DNA of 64,000 bases from Rhizobium sp. Q54 (lineage in GTDB: Bacteria > Pseudomonadota > Alphaproteobacteria > Rhizobiales > Aestuariivirgaceae), in NCBI GenBank assembly GCA_945889445.1, contig CAMDBX010000010.1, forward strand, positions 1 through 64,000, written 5' to 3'. Both the position numbers and the translations under genes were made by a program. Each line of letters starts with the position of its first letter. Positions within the stretch are counted from its first letter, which is position 1. Under the pieces are notes generated by a model, which worked only from the letters and a program-made list of their open reading frames with translations, had not been told where the DNA came from and searched no databases. Positions 1 to 8,187 of this stretch are shown here, piece by piece.

Positions 1-102
1 ATCCAGAGCTGCAGCGATTTTTTGGAGCGAGCGCCCTTCGGCGTGTAGGCGGGCAATCTCGCAGCGCTCTTCCAGGGAAAACTGTCGATAGGTCCGGGCC
101 AT
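1..102 (-). CDS. IS30-family transposase, N-terminal fragment (runs off the left edge)
   Basis: The last 34 codons of the window edge, read on the minus strand, begin MARTYRQFSLEERCEIARLH. They continue with a helix-turn-helix pattern (EGRSLQKIAAAL) like the N-terminal HTH of IS30-family transposases. The frame is open to the window edge, so the catalytic DDE part lies outside. The start ATG is at 102. Whether the whole gene is intact cannot be judged here. Family assignment rests on this one short domain, so another HTH-bearing transposase or a resolvase is possible but less likely. Confidence 0.7.
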   Translation of the reverse strand, partial: MARTYRQFSLEERCEIARLHAEGRSLQKIAAALD

Positions 103-104
103 GG

Positions 105-125
105 CAACACCATCATCTGGTGTTG
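105..125. repeat. 8-bp inverted repeat before the IS30 transposase start
   Basis: CAACACCA (105-112) and TGGTGTTG (118-125) are exact complements separated by TCATC. The repeat lies immediately upstream of the transposase ATG. It could be a hairpin limiting transposase translation or part of the element's terminal structure. Confidence 0.5.
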
Positions 126-184
126 CACTTCGTTTGTGAACTCAGGGGACCCAGCTTTCCGCATGGCCACTGTCCAAAGCGAGG

Positions 185-202
185 CCCCGGCTTTCGCCGG
201 GG
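185..202. terminator. Stem-loop downstream of sufA (REP-like)
   Basis: CCCCGGC (185-191), loop TTTC, GCCGGGG (196-202), followed by TGACGG. It lies 22 bp beyond the sufA stop on the minus strand and has no U-run, so it is more likely an mRNA 3'-end stabiliser or a dispersed repeat than a classical intrinsic terminator. A related palindrome with the same GATGACG-type flank occurs at 22596-22623. Confidence 0.4.
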
Positions 203-223
203 TGACGGACGACGGGGAAGTCC

Positions 224-592
224 TCAGCCCTCCGCCGGCTTCAGCTGCACGCTTTCCCCGCAGCCGCAGGCCGACACCTGGTTGGGGTTGTTGAACACGA
301 AGCCTGACTTCAGCGTGGTGGATTGGAAGTCCATCTCGGTGCCGAGCAGGAACATCATCGCCTTGGCATCGATCAGCACTTTCACGCCCTTGTCCTCGAC
401 CACTTCGTCGAAGGGCTTCTGGTCCTCAGCCCACTCCATGGTGTATTCCATGCCCGCACAGCCGCCGTTCTTCACGCCGATGCGCAGGCCCACCACGGGC
501 TTGTCGGCCTTGGCGATGATGTCACGAACGCGCGCGGCGGCAGCGTCAGTCAGCTTCATCACCTGGGGGAGCGTTCTTGATGCGGATGCCAT
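224..592 (-). CDS. sufA: A-type Fe-S carrier protein SufA/IscA (HesB family)
   Basis: This 122-residue protein is of normal length for the A-type carriers that accept Fe-S clusters from the SufBCD scaffold and pass them to apo-proteins in the cytoplasm. The three conserved ligand cysteines are visible: C45 in NGGCAGMEY, and C109 and C111 in the C-terminal ACGCGES motif. It is the last gene of the suf operon, 10 bp after sufT. IscA and ErpA share the same fold, so the paralogue name rests on operon position rather than sequence. Confidence 0.93.
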   Translation of the reverse strand: MASASRTLPQVMKLTDAAAARVRDIIAKADKPVVGLRIGVKNGGCAGMEYTMEWAEDQKPFDEVVEDKGVKVLIDAKAMMFLLGTEMDFQSTTLKSGFVFNNPNQVSACGCGESVQLKPAEG

Positions 593-602
593 GACGTCCT
601 CC

Positions 603-983
603 TTACCACATGTTCATGGCCACACGGGCCTCTTCCGACATGCGGCTGTGGTCCCATGGCGGATCAAAGACGATGGTGGCCTTGCAGCTCTGCACGCCCT
701 GCACGGTGGACACGGCATTCTCCACCCAGCCCGGCATGTCGCCTGCAACCGGGCAGCCCGGCGCCGTCAAGGTCATCTCGATCGCCACGTTCCGGTCGTC
801 GTCGATGTCGACCTTGTAGATCAGGCCCAGCTCATAGATGTCGACCGGAATTTCAGGGTCGTAGACGGTCTTGAGCGCCGCAACGATGTCGTCCGTCAGG
901 CGTGCCAGCTCGTCCGGCGGAATGGCCGAAGGGTTCGGCGCATTGTCGGGCGCGGGCTGGGTCTCGGTCACGGCATCGGTCAT
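603..983 (-). CDS. sufT: SUF-associated protein SufT (DUF59/MIP18 family)
   Basis: The 126-residue protein carries the MIP18-family signature YDPEIPVDIYELGLIY (residues 41-56) and the TAPGCP motif with conserved C77. Family members assist Fe-S cluster maturation or delivery. The first 25 residues are a Pro/Ala-rich low-complexity leader. Its ATG overlaps the sufS stop by 4 bp (980-983), which indicates translational coupling. Confidence 0.92.
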   Translation of the reverse strand: MTDAVTETQPAPDNAPNPSAIPPDELARLTDDIVAALKTVYDPEIPVDIYELGLIYKVDIDDDRNVAIEMTLTAPGCPVAGDMPGWVENAVSTVQGVQSCKATIVFDPPWDHSRMSEEARVAMNMW

Positions 984-2200
984 CCGAATATCCTCCGGGC
1001 AGAGATAAGCGCTTCGGCCAGAACTTCAACCTCTTCGAGGGTGTTGTACATGGCGAATGAGGCGCGACAGGTGGCGGTGACGCCGAAGCGCTGAAGCAGC
1101 GGCTGGGTGCAGTGGGTGCCGGCGCGGACGGCAACGCCGGCGCGGTCGATCACGGTGGCAATGTCATGGGCGTGTGCGCCTTCCATGTTGAAGGAAACGA
1201 TGGCACCCTTGTGCTTCGCCCGCCCGAAAATACGCAAGCTGTTGATTTCGGACAGCCGCTCCGTGGCCCGGTCGCGCAGGGCCGCCTCATGCGCGGCAAT
1301 GCTGTCAAGCCCGACGCCCCGCATGTAGTCAAGCGCCGCACCCAGCCCGATGGCCTGAACGATTGCCGGCGTGCCGGCCTCGAAACGGTGCGGCGGGTCG
1401 TTGTAGGTCACGTAATCCGTGCCCACTTCCAGGATCATCTCTCCGCCACCCTGGTAGGGCGGCATCTTGGCCAGCAGATCCTTTTTTCCAAAGAGCACGC
1501 CGATGCCGGTGGGCCCATAGGTCTTGTGGCCAGTGAACACGAAGAAATCCGCATCCAGCGCCTGCACGTCAACGTTCATGTGAACTGACGATTGTGAGCC
1601 ATCGACCAGCACGGGAATGCCGCGCGCATGGGCCATCTTGATGACCTCCGCCACCGGCACGATGGTGCCGAGCGCGTTCGACATCTGGGTGATGGCAACG
1701 ATCTTGGTGCGGGGCGTCAGCAGTTTCTCGAACTCATCGAGCAGGAAGTTGCCTTCGTCGTCGATGGGCGCCCACTTCAGCACCGCGCCATTGCGCTCAC
1801 GGTGGAAGTTCCACGGAACGATGTTGGAATGGTGCTCGAGGATCGACAACACGATCTCGTCGCCTTCGCCAATCACCATGCCGCCAAAGCTCTGCGCCAC
1901 GAGGTTGATGGCCTCGGTCGCGTTGCGGGTGAAGATGATCTGTTCGGCACACGGCGCGTTGATGAAGCGGCGCACGCTCTCGCGCGCATCCTCGAAGGCC
2001 TGTGTAGAGGCATTCGACAGGAAATGCAGCCCCCGATGCACGTTTGAGTAGTCTTCGGTATAAGCCTTCATCATCGCATCGAGAACCGGCTTCGGCTTCT
2101 GCGCCGAGGCGGCATTGTCAAGATAGACCAGCGGCTTGCCATAAACTTCCCGCGACAGGATCGGGAAATCCTTGCGGATGGCCTGGACGTCGTAAGCCAT
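980..2200 (-). CDS. sufS: Cysteine desulfurase SufS (class II)
   Basis: A 406-residue PLP enzyme that takes sulfur from L-cysteine as a persulfide for cluster assembly on SufBCD. The PLP lysine is K226 in FTGHKTYGPTG, the cofactor-stacking histidine lies in EHHSN (123-124), and the persulfide cysteine is C364 in RAGTHCTQPL. K226 and C364 fall at the same numbers as in the E. coli enzyme. The lone cysteine in a short loop is the class II pattern and contrasts with the class I desulfurase upstream in the same operon (5743-6825). The start overlaps the sufD stop by one base. Confidence 0.97.
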   Translation of the reverse strand: MAYDVQAIRKDFPILSREVYGKPLVYLDNAASAQKPKPVLDAMMKAYTEDYSNVHRGLHFLSNASTQAFEDARESVRRFINAPCAEQIIFTRNATEAINLVAQSFGGMVIGEGDEIVLSILEHHSNIVPWNFHRERNGAVLKWAPIDDEGNFLLDEFEKLLTPRTKIVAITQMSNALGTIVPVAEVIKMAHARGIPVLVDGSQSSVHMNVDVQALDADFFVFTGHKTYGPTGIGVLFGKKDLLAKMPPYQGGGEMILEVGTDYVTYNDPPHRFEAGTPAIVQAIGLGAALDYMRGVGLDSIAAHEAALRDRATERLSEINSLRIFGRAKHKGAIVSFNMEGAHAHDIATVIDRAGVAVRAGTHCTQPLLQRFGVTATCRASFAMYNTLEEVEVLAEALISARRIFG

Positions 2201-3372
2201 CAGCCCTTCCTCCGGTGCTCGGTCAGCCAGCGCTCCGCGAACACCGCGAGCGCTTCCCGAATGCCGTCATGGTGCACGGTGTCGAAGGCTTCGCCCACGA
2301 AGGCGGCGATCAGCAGCGCCTTGGCCTCGGCCTCCGGAATGCCGCGCGACTTGAGATAGAACACGTGGTCGTGGTTCAGGTCGCCCGAAGTGGCACCATG
2401 GCCGCAGGCCACGTCGTCGGCATAAATCTCCAGCTCCGGCTTTGCATCGAACTCCGCCGTCTCGGTCAGCAGCAGCGCGTGGCTGGACTGCTTGCCGTCG
2501 GTCTTCTGCGCGCCGGGCCGCACGATCACCTTGCCCTGGAAGATGCCGCGCGCATGGTCGTCCATCACGCACTTGAACAGCTCGCGGCTGGCGCAGTTGG
2601 GCACCTCATGGTCCACCACCAGTGCGGTGTCCGCATGCTGCTTGCCCGCCAGCAGGTAGGCGCCGGAGATCTTTGCATCGGCGAATTCGCCGATGAACCG
2701 GAACGTGCCGTTCTGACGGTTGAGCTTGGCACCCGTGGTCAGCGTGAAGTCGCGGAAGGTCACGTTCTGGCCCACGATCACGTGGGCGTGCGCCAGATGC
2801 ACCGCATCATGCGACTCGAGCTCCACCTTGATCCGGTCAAGCCGGGCATTGTGACCGATGCGGATTTCCATCACCGAATTGGCAAGGTAGCTGCCTTCGC
2901 CAACATGCGTCTCGATGATGGTGGCCGAGGCATCGTCGGCAATTTCGATCACGTTGCGGGTCGCCACGGTGCGCGGGGCCGCATCCGTCGAGATGAACAC
3001 AAGCTCGATCGGCGTGTCGACATTGCCCTCGATCCTGAGCCGCGCACCGTCGGTTGCGAAGGCCACGTTCATCAGGTTCACCGGATCATCGAGTGCGGCC
3101 GTCGATTCGACCCAGCCATTGGCCTGCTTCGAATGCGTCGCGTCATATTCGCCGTTGACGAATACCATGCGGGTTGCGGCAACCCCGGAGAACAGCGAAG
3201 AGGCGAGCAGCCGATCCACGTCAGCCGATTTCGCAACCACTTTCTGGCGCGGCGGGTACGGCTTGTCGATCAGCTGGCGCAGGTCGGTCCAGCGCCAGTC
3301 TTCCATGCGTCGGTTGGGCAACTGGAAGCCCAGTGCCTCCTCGGCTGCGGTGCGTGCGAGTGCCGTGCTCAT
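2200..3372 (-). CDS. sufD: Fe-S cluster assembly protein SufD
   Basis: The 390-residue protein is homologous in its C-terminal half to SufB. The shared beta-helix and C-terminal stretch (HDHVFYLKSRGIPEAEAKA and following) match the SufB/SufD domain. SufD pairs with SufB and SufC in the SufBC2D scaffold complex and is needed for iron acquisition in the family. Its start overlaps the sufC stop by 4 bp (3369-3372), supporting coupled expression. The N-terminal helical part (FQLPNRRMEDWRWTDL) is typical of SufD. Confidence 0.96.
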   Translation of the reverse strand: MSTALARTAAEEALGFQLPNRRMEDWRWTDLRQLIDKPYPPRQKVVAKSADVDRLLASSLFSGVAATRMVFVNGEYDATHSKQANGWVESTAALDDPVNLMNVAFATDGARLRIEGNVDTPIELVFISTDAAPRTVATRNVIEIADDASATIIETHVGEGSYLANSVMEIRIGHNARLDRIKVELESHDAVHLAHAHVIVGQNVTFRDFTLTTGAKLNRQNGTFRFIGEFADAKISGAYLLAGKQHADTALVVDHEVPNCASRELFKCVMDDHARGIFQGKVIVRPGAQKTDGKQSSHALLLTETAEFDAKPELEIYADDVACGHGATSGDLNHDHVFYLKSRGIPEAEAKALLIAAFVGEAFDTVHHDGIREALAVFAERWLTEHRRKG

Positions 3373-4130
3373 GCGGCGTCCTGCGTGAATTCGGCGTAGC
3401 CCTTTTCTTCAAGTTCGAGCGCCAGGCTCTTGTCGCCCGACTTCACGATCCGCCCCTTGGACAGAACGTGCACGAAATCCGGCACGATGTAGTCGAGCAG
3501 CCGCTGGTAGTGGGTGATGACGATCATGCCGCGGTCGGGCGAACGCAGCGCGTTGACGCCGTCCGCCACCACGCGCAGCGCGTCGATGTCGAGGCCGGAG
3601 TCGGTCTCGTCGAGAATGCAGAGCGAGGGTTCCAGAACCGCCATCTGCAGGATTTCGGCGCGCTTCTTCTCGCCCCCGGAGAAGCCCACGTTCACCGGCC
3701 GCTTCAGCATGTCCTGGCTGACGTTCAGCTTGGCGGCCCGGTCTTTGACGAGGCGCATGAAGTCCGGCGTCGAGAGTTCCTTTTCGCCACGCGCCTTGCG
3801 CTGCGCGTTCAGCGCCACCTTCAGGAACTGCATGGTGGCAACGCCGGGAATTTCGATGGGATACTGGAAAGCCAGGAACACGCCCTTGGCGGCGCGCTCG
3901 TCAGGCGACATCTCCAGCAGGTCTTCGCCCTTGAAGGTTACGGAGCCTTCCGTCACCTCATAGCCTTCGCGCCCTGCCAGCACGTAGGACAGCGTGGACT
4001 TGCCGGAGCCGTTCGGCCCCATGATGGCATGCACCTCGCCGGGATTCACGGTAAGCGACAGGCCGCGGATGATGTCGCGGTCCTCGTCTTCGAGTTTCAC
4101 ATGCAGGTTGTCGATGTTGAGAAGGGTCAC
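3369..4130 (-). CDS. sufC: Fe-S assembly ATPase SufC (ABC-type)
   Basis: This soluble ABC ATPase has a Walker A motif GPNGSGKST, the SufC-type signature FSGGEKKRAEILQM, Walker B LCILDETDSGLD and an H-loop VITHYQR. ATP hydrolysis drives conformational change in SufBD during cluster assembly. I chose the GTG at 4130 (253 residues) because the product then begins VTLLNIDNLHV, as the family does, and GAGG lies 8 nt upstream. An ATG at 4184 would add 18 residues of unrelated sequence and overlap the mini-ORF at 4141-4224. Confidence 0.95.
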   Translation of the reverse strand: MTLLNIDNLHVKLEDEDRDIIRGLSLTVNPGEVHAIMGPNGSGKSTLSYVLAGREGYEVTEGSVTFKGEDLLEMSPDERAAKGVFLAFQYPIEIPGVATMQFLKVALNAQRKARGEKELSTPDFMRLVKDRAAKLNVSQDMLKRPVNVGFSGGEKKRAEILQMAVLEPSLCILDETDSGLDIDALRVVADGVNALRSPDRGMIVITHYQRLLDYIVPDFVHVLSKGRIVKSGDKSLALELEEKGYAEFTQDAA

Positions 4131-4140
4131 TGTTGTCGCC

Positions 4141-4224
4141 TCAATTTGGCATGGTGAACGTGGAGCCGAGCGTGATGACGGCAAGGCTGATGGGTGGCGA
4201 AATGTCGAACGAGGTGATCATCAT
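4141..4224 (-). CDS. 27-residue mini-ORF between sufB and sufC
   Basis: A short frame begins with ATGATG, its first ATG overlapping the sufB TGA (ATGA at 4224-4221), with GAGGGA about 8 nt upstream. It encodes [20 protein letters not shown] plus seven residues. Its TGA stop overlaps the GAGG ribosome-binding site of sufC. That layout is what translational coupling between sufB and sufC would look like. No function is recognised. It could equally be a chance frame in a 90-bp spacer, or the decayed end of an insertion. Confidence 0.4.
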   Translation of the reverse strand: MMITSFDISPPISLAVITLGSTFTMPN

Positions 4225-5735
4225 CCCACGCTTCCCTCGAGCGAAATGCCAATCAGCTTCTGCGTCTCGGCCATGAATTCCATCGGCAGCTGCTGCAGCA
4301 CGTCGCGCACGAAACCGTTGACGATCAGCGCCACCGCTTCCTCCTGCGAAAGGCCGCGCGACATGCAGTAGAACATCTGGTCGTCCGAGATCTTGGAGGT
4401 CGTCGCCTCGTGCTCGAACTGCGCGGTCGAGGTCTTGGCCTCGATGTAGGGCACGGTATGCGCGCCGCACTTGTCGCCGATCAGCAGCGAGTCGCACTGC
4501 GTGAAGTTGCGCGCGTTGGTCGCCTTGCGGTGCGCCGAAACGAGGCCGCGATAGGTGTTGTCGGAACGCCCCGCCGCAATGCCCTTGGAGATGATGCGGC
4601 TCGAGGTGTTCTTGCCGAGGTGGATCATCTTGGTGCCGCTGTCGACCTGCTGGCGACCGTTGGAAATGGCGATCGAGTAGAATTCGCCACGCGATTCCTC
4701 GCCGCGCAGAATGCAGCTGGGGTATTTCCAGGTGATGGCCGAGCCCGTCTCCACCTGCGTCCAGCTGATCTTTGAGCGGGACCCGCGGCAGTCGCCGCGC
4801 TTGGTCACGAAGTTATAGACGCCGCCCTTGCCCTCGGCGTCGCCGGGGTACCAGTTCTGTACGGTGGAATACTTGATCTCGGCATCGTCCATCGCGATCA
4901 GCTCGACCACGGCGGCGTGCAACTGGCTTTCCTCGCGGGTGGGTGCCGTACAGCCTTCGAGATAGGAGACGTAGGAGCCCTTGTCGGCGATGATGAGCGT
5001 GCGCTCGAACTGCCCGGTGTTCTTGGCGTTCATGCGGAAATAGGTCGAAAGCTCCATCGGGCAGCGCACGCCCGGCGGCACATAGACGAAGGAGCCGTCG
5101 GAGAACACAGCCGCATTGAGGGCTGCATAATAGTTGTCGCCCTGCGGCACCACCGAGAACAGGTATTTCTTCACCAGCTCCGGGTGCTCGCGCAGCGCTT
5201 CCGAGATCGAACAGAAGATCACGCCCGCCTTGGCAAGCTCCGCCTTGAAGGTGGTGACGACGGAGACCGAGTCGAACACGGCGTCCACGGCCACCTTGCC
5301 GGAGGTGTATTCGTTACCCTCCTCGTCAAGTTCGCTCTTCTCGCCCTGCTTCCGGACGCCGGCGAGGATTTCCTGCTCCTTCAGCGGAATGCCGAGCTTG
5401 GCATAAGTTTCGAGCAGCTTGGGATCCACCTCGTCGAGGCTCTTGGGCGCGGCCGAACCCTTCGGGGCGGCGTAGTAATAAAGATCCTGGAAGTCGATCT
5501 TCGGGTAGTGGACCTTGGCCCATGTGGGCTCGTCCATCTGCAGCCAGCGGCGATAGGCCTCGAGGCGGGCCTCCAGCATCCAGGCGGGCTCGTTCTTCTT
5601 GTCGGAGATGAAGCGGACGATGTCCTCGTTCAGGCCCTTCGGCGCATAGTCGGACTCGATGTCGGTCGTGAAGCCGTACTTGTACTTGTCGACGTCGATG
5701 TCCTTGACGAGTGCAATCGTTTCAATATCAGCCAT
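4221..5735 (-). CDS. sufB: Fe-S cluster assembly scaffold SufB
   Basis: The 504-residue product starts at ATG 5735 ([20 protein letters not shown]), a start that fits the family. The frame stays open further upstream but encodes only antisense of the neighbouring desulfurase gene there. It has the SufB core, including the [27 protein letters not shown] and [15 protein letters not shown] stretches, and the C-terminal region [13 protein letters not shown]. SufB is the scaffold that receives sulfide and, with SufC and SufD, assembles the cluster in the cytoplasm. It lies 7 bp downstream of the class I desulfurase gene. Confidence 0.97.
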   Translation of the reverse strand: MADIETIALVKDIDVDKYKYGFTTDIESDYAPKGLNEDIVRFISDKKNEPAWMLEARLEAYRRWLQMDEPTWAKVHYPKIDFQDLYYYAAPKGSAAPKSLDEVDPKLLETYAKLGIPLKEQEILAGVRKQGEKSELDEEGNEYTSGKVAVDAVFDSVSVVTTFKAELAKAGVIFCSISEALREHPELVKKYLFSVVPQGDNYYAALNAAVFSDGSFVYVPPGVRCPMELSTYFRMNAKNTGQFERTLIIADKGSYVSYLEGCTAPTREESQLHAAVVELIAMDDAEIKYSTVQNWYPGDAEGKGGVYNFVTKRGDCRGSRSKISWTQVETGSAITWKYPSCILRGEESRGEFYSIAISNGRQQVDSGTKMIHLGKNTSSRIISKGIAAGRSDNTYRGLVSAHRKATNARNFTQCDSLLIGDKCGAHTVPYIEAKTSTAQFEHEATTSKISDDQMFYCMSRGLSQEEAVALIVNGFVRDVLQQLPMEFMAETQKLIGISLEGSVG

Positions 5736-5742
5736 GTTTCCC

Positions 5743-6825
5743 TCAGGCAGCAGCCCTTGCCTTGTAGCGATCGCGGATCTTGCGCCACGCAGCGATGAAA
5801 TGTTCGGTGTCGTTTTCGGTGGTGTCCCAGCCAAGTGATACGCGGATTGCCGCTCCGGAGATTTCCGGTGCGACACCCATGGCCGCCAGAACATGCGATT
5901 TCGCGACCTTGCCGGACGAGCAGGCGGAGCCGGACGAGACCGCAACCCCCTCGAGGTCGAAGGCCATCAGCACCGTCTCGGCGTTCATGCCCGGAAGGGC
6001 GAAGCAGGTGGTGTTCGGCAGCCGCTCGACATTCCTGCCGAAAATCACGGCACCGTCCAATTCTGCCTCGAGGCGGTCACGCAGCGCCTTCACGTTCAAC
6101 TTGGACTGGGCGACTGCGCCGAAGCCGGCAATCGTTACCAGGTTCTCGGTCCCTGCCCTGCGGCGCAGCTCCTGCCCGCCGCCATGGATCAGCGGCTCGA
6201 CCGGAACACCATCACGGACAACAAGCGCGCCGACGCCAACCGGACCACCATTCTTGTGCGCCGACAGCGTCAGAAAATCCAACGGCGGCAACCCGAAATT
6301 CAACGGCAGCTTGCCGAGAACCTGCACCGCATCACTATGCACCAGGGCACCGTGGGCCTGCGCCAGTCGCACCACTTCGGCCACCGGCTGCACCACGCCC
6401 GTCTCGTTGTTGGCCGCCATCACGCTCACCAGCGCCTTCGGGCCATGCAGCAATTCTTCCAGCGCGCCAAGGTCGACGACACCGTTCGCATCAACGGGAA
6501 TGACGCCAACGGGCTTGCCCGACGCCGTCGCCGCCTGCAGCACCGAAGGGTGCTCAACGGCGGAAACGATAATCATTTCAACGTTGGCACCCTTCAGTGC
6601 CATGTTGTTGGCCTCGCTGCCGCCGCTGGTGAACACCACCATCGGCGCGATCACGCCAACGGCGCGGGCCACCTGCTCGCGGGCATCGTCCAGCACCTTG
6701 CGCGCTGCCCGGCCTTCGCCATGCACCGAGGAGGCATTCCCCGGACAATCCATTGCGCGCAACATCGCCGCCTTCGCCTCCGGGCGCAGCGTCGAGGTGG
6801 CGTTATGGTCGAGGTAACTCCTCAC
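5743..6825 (-). CDS. Cysteine desulfurase, class I (IscS/NifS type)
   Basis: A 360-residue PLP enzyme with K191 in [13 protein letters not shown] and the mobile-loop cysteine C302 in the class I motif SSGSACSSG. It converts cysteine to alanine with a persulfide on C302. At 360 residues it is shorter than E. coli IscS (404) and resembles the NifS-like enzymes placed after iscR in alphaproteobacterial suf operons. Its start overlaps the iscR stop by 4 bp (6822-6825). It may also supply sulfur for tRNA thiolation, which cannot be read from the sequence. Confidence 0.93.
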   Translation of the reverse strand: MRSYLDHNATSTLRPEAKAAMLRAMDCPGNASSVHGEGRAARKVLDDAREQVARAVGVIAPMVVFTSGGSEANNMALKGANVEMIIVSAVEHPSVLQAATASGKPVGVIPVDANGVVDLGALEELLHGPKALVSVMAANNETGVVQPVAEVVRLAQAHGALVHSDAVQVLGKLPLNFGLPPLDFLTLSAHKNGGPVGVGALVVRDGVPVEPLIHGGGQELRRRAGTENLVTIAGFGAVAQSKLNVKALRDRLEAELDGAVIFGRNVERLPNTTCFALPGMNAETVLMAFDLEGVAVSSGSACSSGKVAKSHVLAAMGVAPEISGAAIRVSLGWDTTENDTEHFIAAWRKIRDRYKARAAA

Positions 6826-7292
6826 GCCGGCATTCCCTCCGGGTGGCGGTCCTTGATCTGCTTGATGGTCGCGGCCAGCGCCAGGTTGCGCTTCTCAACG
6901 ACGTCTTCGAGTGTAATCGATGACAGGAACGCCATCATCTGGCGGCCAAGGCTCGACCACAGGTCATGCGCATTGCAGCGCTCGCCCTTCACGCAGCCTT
7001 CGACGGCGTCGCCGTCGCAGCGCGTGAACTGCAACTCCTCGTCAACGGCGGCAATGATTTTGGCGACCGGAATCATGCTCTTGTCGCATGCAAGCCGATA
7101 GCCGCCGCCGGGACCGCGCGCGCTTTCCACCAGCTTCGCCTTGCGCAGCTTGCCGAACAACTGCTCCAGATATTCCTGTGAAATGTCCTGCCGTTCGGCG
7201 ATTTCGGCCAATGAAACCGGTTCCCCATCGGAATGGGTGGCGATGTCGATCATCGCCATCACGGCATAACGGCCCTTGGTGCTCATCTTCAT
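6822..7292 (-). CDS. iscR: Rrf2-family Fe-S regulator IscR
   Basis: A 156-residue winged-helix regulator beginning MKMSTKGRYAVMAMIDIA, with recognition helix region ISQEYLEQLFGKLR and GPGGGYRLA wing. C92, C100 and C106 are the expected [2Fe-2S] ligands, with a slightly longer first spacing than in E. coli IscR (CX7CX5C here). It senses cluster status and represses its own suf operon when clusters are plentiful. The second methionine (7286) is an alternative start. A matching operator-like sequence lies in its promoter (7401-7425). RirA, another Rrf2 protein, is the main alternative name. Confidence 0.9.
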   Translation of the reverse strand: MKMSTKGRYAVMAMIDIATHSDGEPVSLAEIAERQDISQEYLEQLFGKLRKAKLVESARGPGGGYRLACDKSMIPVAKIIAAVDEELQFTRCDGDAVEGCVKGERCNAHDLWSSLGRQMMAFLSSITLEDVVEKRNLALAATIKQIKDRHPEGMPA

Positions 7293-7392
7293 GGCACGAA
7301 ATCCTTGATTTTGAACCCCTCACCCGTGCTAAAGGCGAGAACTTCAAGGCAGCGGTGACACGCGCCGCCAGTTTCGAACAATTCTAAACAGG

Positions 7393-7421
7393 GATATAGA
7401 AAACCCGAGTGCTGGAGTCAA
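7393..7421 (-). promoter_or_regulatory. Sigma70-type promoter of the iscR-suf operon
   Basis: Read on the minus strand, TTGACT (7421-7416) and TATATC (7398-7393) are separated by exactly 17 bp, close to the TTGACA-N17-TATAAT consensus. Transcription would start near 7386, leaving a leader of about 95 nt before iscR. Confidence 0.65.
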
Positions 7422-7425
7422 TTAT
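7401..7425 (-). promoter_or_regulatory. IscR-like operator overlapping the suf promoter
   Basis: The minus-strand sequence from 7425 reads ATAATTGACT, then five bases, then ACTCGGGTTT. It matches the type 1 IscR consensus at ATA, YY, GACT, TCR, R, S and two of the final three bases, with the outer half less well kept. It covers the -35 and most of the spacer, a position suited to repression by holo-IscR. The consensus was defined in gammaproteobacteria. Confidence 0.5.
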
Positions 7426-7485
7426 TCGGTGAACCCTTCACCGGATTTTCCCGTGCCGGATATCTCCCATGAGGATCAGAGCTTT

Positions 7486-8139
7486 ATGCCGGAAGTGATT
7501 TTCAGCGGACCTGCGGGCCGCATCGAGGCGCGCTACCACCATTCCAAGGCCGCCGGATCGCCCATCGCCATCCTGCTCCACCCGCATCCGACCTTCGGCG
7601 GCACGATGAACAATCCCATCGTGCATGCCATGTACCAGATGTTCCAGAGCCGTGGATTCTCGGTTTTACGCTTCAATTTCAGAGGCGTAGGCCGCAGCCA
7701 GGGGGTATTTGAGAATGGTGCGGGCGAACTTTCCGACGCCGCCTCGGCTCTCGACTGGCTGCAGTCCTTCAACCGCGAGGCCAAGATCTGCTGGATCGCG
7801 GGCGTGTCCTTCGGCGCCTGGATCTCGATGCAGTTGCTCATGCGCCGCCCTGAAATCTCAGGGTTCATTTCGGTGGCCCCGCTGGCCAAGCACTATGATT
7901 TCTCCTTCCTCGCCCCCTGCCCGGCGTCTGGCCTGTTCGTGAACGGCGAGAAGGATACTGTTACCCCGCCGGAAGCCGTCCATAGCCTGGTCTCCAAGCT
8001 CAAGACCCAAAAGGGAATTGCGGTCGAGCACAAGGTGATCACCGGGGCCAACCACTTCTTCCAGGACAAGATCGAAGAGCTGACCAAGACCTGCTCGACC
8101 TACCTCGACAAGCGCCTCGCGGCGGAAGGCCAGCTTTAG
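7486..8139 (+). CDS. Alpha/beta hydrolase (small serine hydrolase family)
   Basis: The 217-residue protein starts at ATG 7486 (MPEVIFSGPAGRIEARY), with GAGGA about 10 nt upstream. A GTG at 7429 is in frame but lies inside the iscR promoter. The catalytic triad is visible: nucleophile S108 in GVSFGAW, acid D157 in NGEKDTVTPP and H190 in TGANHFF. An oxyanion-type HPHPTFGGT motif is at 32-40. The substrate is unknown; relatives are esterases or acyl-peptide hydrolases. It is transcribed divergently from the suf operon. Confidence 0.85.
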   Translation: MPEVIFSGPAGRIEARYHHSKAAGSPIAILLHPHPTFGGTMNNPIVHAMYQMFQSRGFSVLRFNFRGVGRSQGVFENGAGELSDAASALDWLQSFNREAKICWIAGVSFGAWISMQLLMRRPEISGFISVAPLAKHYDFSFLAPCPASGLFVNGEKDTVTPPEAVHSLVSKLKTQKGIAVEHKVITGANHFFQDKIEELTKTCSTYLDKRLAAEGQL

Positions 8140-8187
8140 TCAGCTATCGGGTGGCGCTCAGGCGCCGGGCGGAGGAAGAAGACGCCT

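Larger units (their letters stand above)
1..145 (-). mobile_element. End of an IS30-like insertion sequence
   Basis: The transposase start at 102 is followed outward by a perfect inverted repeat (CAACACCA at 105-112, TGGTGTTG at 118-125). Beyond that is a stretch ending near 'gtgaactcag' that could be the terminal inverted repeat. The outer boundary is a guess because the other end of the element is outside the window. The element sits about 80 bp beyond the 3' end of sufA and does not interrupt it. Confidence 0.5.

Noticed and set aside
5736-5945. N-terminal extension of sufB to 5945
   Set aside because: The extra 70 residues are antisense of the neighbouring desulfurase gene; [10 protein letters not shown] at 5735 fits SufB.
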